Assembly (NCBI GenBank): GCA_016192645.1
Contig: JACPTT010000070.1
Coordinates: 1 to 12,167, forward strand
DNA from: Candidatus Levyibacteriota bacterium
GTDB taxonomy: Bacteria > Patescibacteriota > Microgenomatia > Levybacterales > UBA12049
DNA length: 12,167 nt
Reading direction: 5' to 3'
This document shows, one piece after another, positions 10,674 to 12,167 of the stretch. The notes under the pieces are model-generated. The model had not been told where the DNA came from. It saw only the letters and a list, made by a program, of their open reading frames with translations, and ran no database searches. Numbering within the stretch: position 1 is the stretch's first letter; each line of letters begins with the position of its first letter. Both the position numbers and the translations under genes were made by a program.

Positions 10674-12167
10674 TTATGGACTGGTAGTTGGAGCAGGTGT
10701 AGGCTCGGATGTAGTTGGAGCAGGTGTAGGCGTAGGTGCCGGTTCTGAACTTGTGGGCGTAGGAGAAGGAGTTGTTGTTCCGCCACTGGAAGTCGAGCCT
10801 GCGCCGTCCTGCATGCACCAGCTGCCATCCATACAATGGTAGCCTGTCGAACAAGAACAGCCGGCTGAACCGCCACCGGAGGTAGTGCCTCCGGAAGGGT
10901 AGGTTGAAGAAGATGGCCTGCATGAACAGGTTCCCGAGTCAAACCAGTCGGTGCCGGAACAAGGCTGCGGGGTACAGGTGCTGCTGCTGCTGCTGCTGGA
11001 GGAGGGATAGGTGTTGCCAGTGGGTCTGCAGGAGCATGTTGCCCAGTCAAACCATTGACCCGAACCGCAGCTTTGCTGGGTGCAGGAGCTGGTTGAAGGG
11101 TTCCAACCCGAAGTGTAGGAACCGCCCGTGCCACCGCTTGATCTGCAACTGCAACTTGAGTAGTCCAGCCAGTAACCCGAGCCGCAGCTTATGCCTTGAC
11201 AGGAATTGCTGTACGAGGGACCGGAGCCACCGCCGCTATAAGTGCTGGAGCCTCGGCAAGAACAACTACCATAGTCCCAATATGCATTGGAACCACAGCC
11301 ATTAGGAGGGGATTTACAAGAACCATAAGTATCAGTAGGACTTGTGCGAATACAGCCTCTGCCGTCCCAGTAATATCCGGGACCGCAACTGCTTTGGTTT
11401 AAGTTGGGAGAATAGGGTGACCCGCCCGGCACATAAGTCGATCCGTCAGCCATACACCAGCCCGCTTGACTGCCGTAAGGAGGCATCCAGTGATAGCCCG
11501 AAGGACATTGTCCGGGTCCGGATGGCGTGGGATTTCGATCTGAGCCCGGAACAGTTCCCGGAGGAGGGTTAGTTCTGTAGTCGGTAGGAGCCGGTCCCCA
11601 GTAGCTTGGAGGAGAATAAGGACCGGGATAGGCAGGATAACTGCCTGGATAGCCGTAGCTTACCGGAGGAACTCCGGGCGCCGTGTAGTAAGGGCTGTAG
11701 GGGGTATAGCCCGGACCGGTCGGCGCTCCATAAGAAGTTGGGGAGCTGTAGTTGCCGCTGTTTGACATACACCAGCCGCCCGAATCATACATCCAGTGGA
11801 ATCCTTCAGAGCAGACTCCGGCGCTAGTTGGCTTAGGTCCTTGGCCATAGACTAAGGGCTTGCCGTCTTTATCGGTGGTAGGCCCTGTTTGATAGGCTGA
11901 CGGATATGCTGCTGAACCGGGCCAGCCGGGGCGAAACTCGTCAACTATTGTTGCCCCGGGTCCTCTAAATCCGGCAAAAGAGGCAATAGGTATGGCGGCT
12001 CCGGGAGCCGGACACGGGGTATTGGCCGGGAAAGGAGGAGTGGGCAGGTAGCAGGGTCCTGCCTGCTCTCTTACCCCAAGGTTTACCGACAAAGCCGCAA
12101 TGCGGGCAAACTCCAAAGGCAGAGCGGCATTGGGATTATTTCTTCTAAAGTCTTCCACCCGTCTTAG
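10674..12167 (-). CDS. Cys/Pro/Tyr/Ser-rich repeat protein (5' end beyond window)
   Basis: The frame is open to the right edge (497 codons before the stop); a GTG at 12158 is in frame but nothing marks it as the start, so the gene is taken as partial. Numbering from that GTG, the protein holds a Pro/Tyr-rich linker (~137-205), three type-A modules C-x2-G-[FY]-H-[WC]-M...WCM (116-131, 218-236, 436-449), one short CGPGYYWDGRGC module (258-269), and four tandem type-B modules starting at Cys 281, 320, 359 and 395, each ending [ST]CSCR with an aromatic-Asp core. The spacing is 39, 39 and 36 residues. A Ser run (386-393) and a Thr/Pro tail (461-494) finish it. Composition and paired cysteines suggest an extracellular, disulfide-bonded surface protein. 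I recognise no named family. Confidence 0.75.
   Translation of the reverse strand, partial: LRRVEDFRRNNPNAALPLEFARIAALSVNLGVREQAGPCYLPTPPFPANTPCPAPGAAIPIASFAGFRGPGATIVDEFRPGWPGSAAYPSAYQTGPTTDKDGKPLVYGQGPKPTSAGVCSEGFHWMYDSGGWCMSNSGNYSSPTSYGAPTGPGYTPYSPYYTAPGVPPVSYGYPGSYPAYPGPYSPPSYWGPAPTDYRTNPPPGTVPGSDRNPTPSGPGQCPSGYHWMPPYGSQAGWCMADGSTYVPGGSPYSPNLNQSSCGPGYYWDGRGCIRTSPTDTYGSCKSPPNGCGSNAYWDYGSCSCRGSSTYSGGGSGPSYSNSCQGISCGSGYWLDYSSCSCRSSGGTGGSYTSGWNPSTSSCTQQSCGSGQWFDWATCSCRPTGNTYPSSSSSSSSTCTPQPCSGTDWFDSGTCSCRPSSSTYPSGGTTSGGGSAGCSCSTGYHCMDGSWCMQDGAGSTSSGGTTTPSPTPTSSEPAPTPTPAPTTSEPTPAPTTSP
10684..10731 (-). repeat. 27-nt tandem repeat encoding the Thr/Pro tail
   Basis: A 21-nt exact duplication (10684-10704 and 10711-10731) at a 27-nt period encodes the PTPAPTT repeats at the C-terminus of the Cys-rich protein. 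The period is a multiple of three, so copy-number change keeps the frame. Confidence 0.8.
10981..10998 (-). repeat. (AGC)6 microsatellite encoding poly-Ser
   Basis: Six perfect CTG triplets on the plus strand read as AGC serine codons in the Cys-rich gene, within an eight-serine linker between type-B modules 3 and 4. Slippage would lengthen or shorten the linker without a frameshift. Confidence 0.85.

Noticed and set aside
10658..11134. Minus-strand ORF of 158 aa rich in Ala, Pro and Leu
   Set aside because: Frame-shifted shadow of the Cys-rich gene, whose frame alone shows regular Cys modules and an open run to the window edge.
1..12167. UGA-as-glycine code of Gracilibacteria/SR1
   Set aside because: Several genes end at TGA at positions expected for their families, so UGA is a stop here.

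Overview
The window looks like a piece of a small-genome bacterial chromosome. Its content and style best fit a Candidate Phyla Radiation (Patescibacteria) lineage, perhaps Microgenomates. This is an inference from several traits: compact operons, promoters that abut the start codon, a PEGA-domain membrane protein next to mreB, a run of GT4 glycosyltransferases, and an isolated rplJ-rplL pair without rplK/rplA upstream or rpoB downstream. Genes end in TGA as well as TAA and TAG (for example 4532, 7809 and the rplJ stop), so UGA is a stop here, unlike in Gracilibacteria/SR1.

Layout. 1-995 (minus) is a PEGA-domain membrane-anchored protein cut by the left edge. It is divergent from mreB (1114-2139, plus); the two promoters appear to share one palindromic -35 box. 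A 242-nt gap holds a candidate structured leader and a 14-nt direct repeat. From 2382 to 8734 runs a plus-strand envelope-polysaccharide block: a WecG/TagA-type GT26 enzyme, a GT4 glycosyltransferase, a second GT4, a DUF218/YdcF-like protein, a third GT4, and a galactose-1-phosphate uridylyltransferase-like enzyme. The block plausibly supplies nucleotide sugar and builds a surface glycan or glycolipid. The GT26 gene carries a GC-rich in-frame insertion bounded by inverted repeats.

From 8856 rightward everything is on the minus strand: a 69-aa excisionase/MerR-like HTH protein, ribosomal protein L7/L12 (rplL), ribosomal protein L10 (rplJ), and a long Cys/Pro/Ser/Gly/Tyr-rich repeat protein cut by the right edge. 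The rplJ leader has its own promoter, an intrinsic terminator with a mutually exclusive 10-bp antiterminator, and a hairpin that covers a Shine-Dalgarno sequence. It reads as an L10-type autoregulatory leader.

The most unusual content is small-repeat DNA between 8738 and 10171. Two copies of a ~112-bp fully palindromic element are present, one between convergent genes and one between rplJ and rplL, where it supplies the rplJ stop codon. Beside them are a 14-unit array with TCNGA-like cores every 8-9 nt and a 9-unit heptamer array read in frame inside rplJ. No tRNA, rRNA, CRISPR array or transposase gene was seen.
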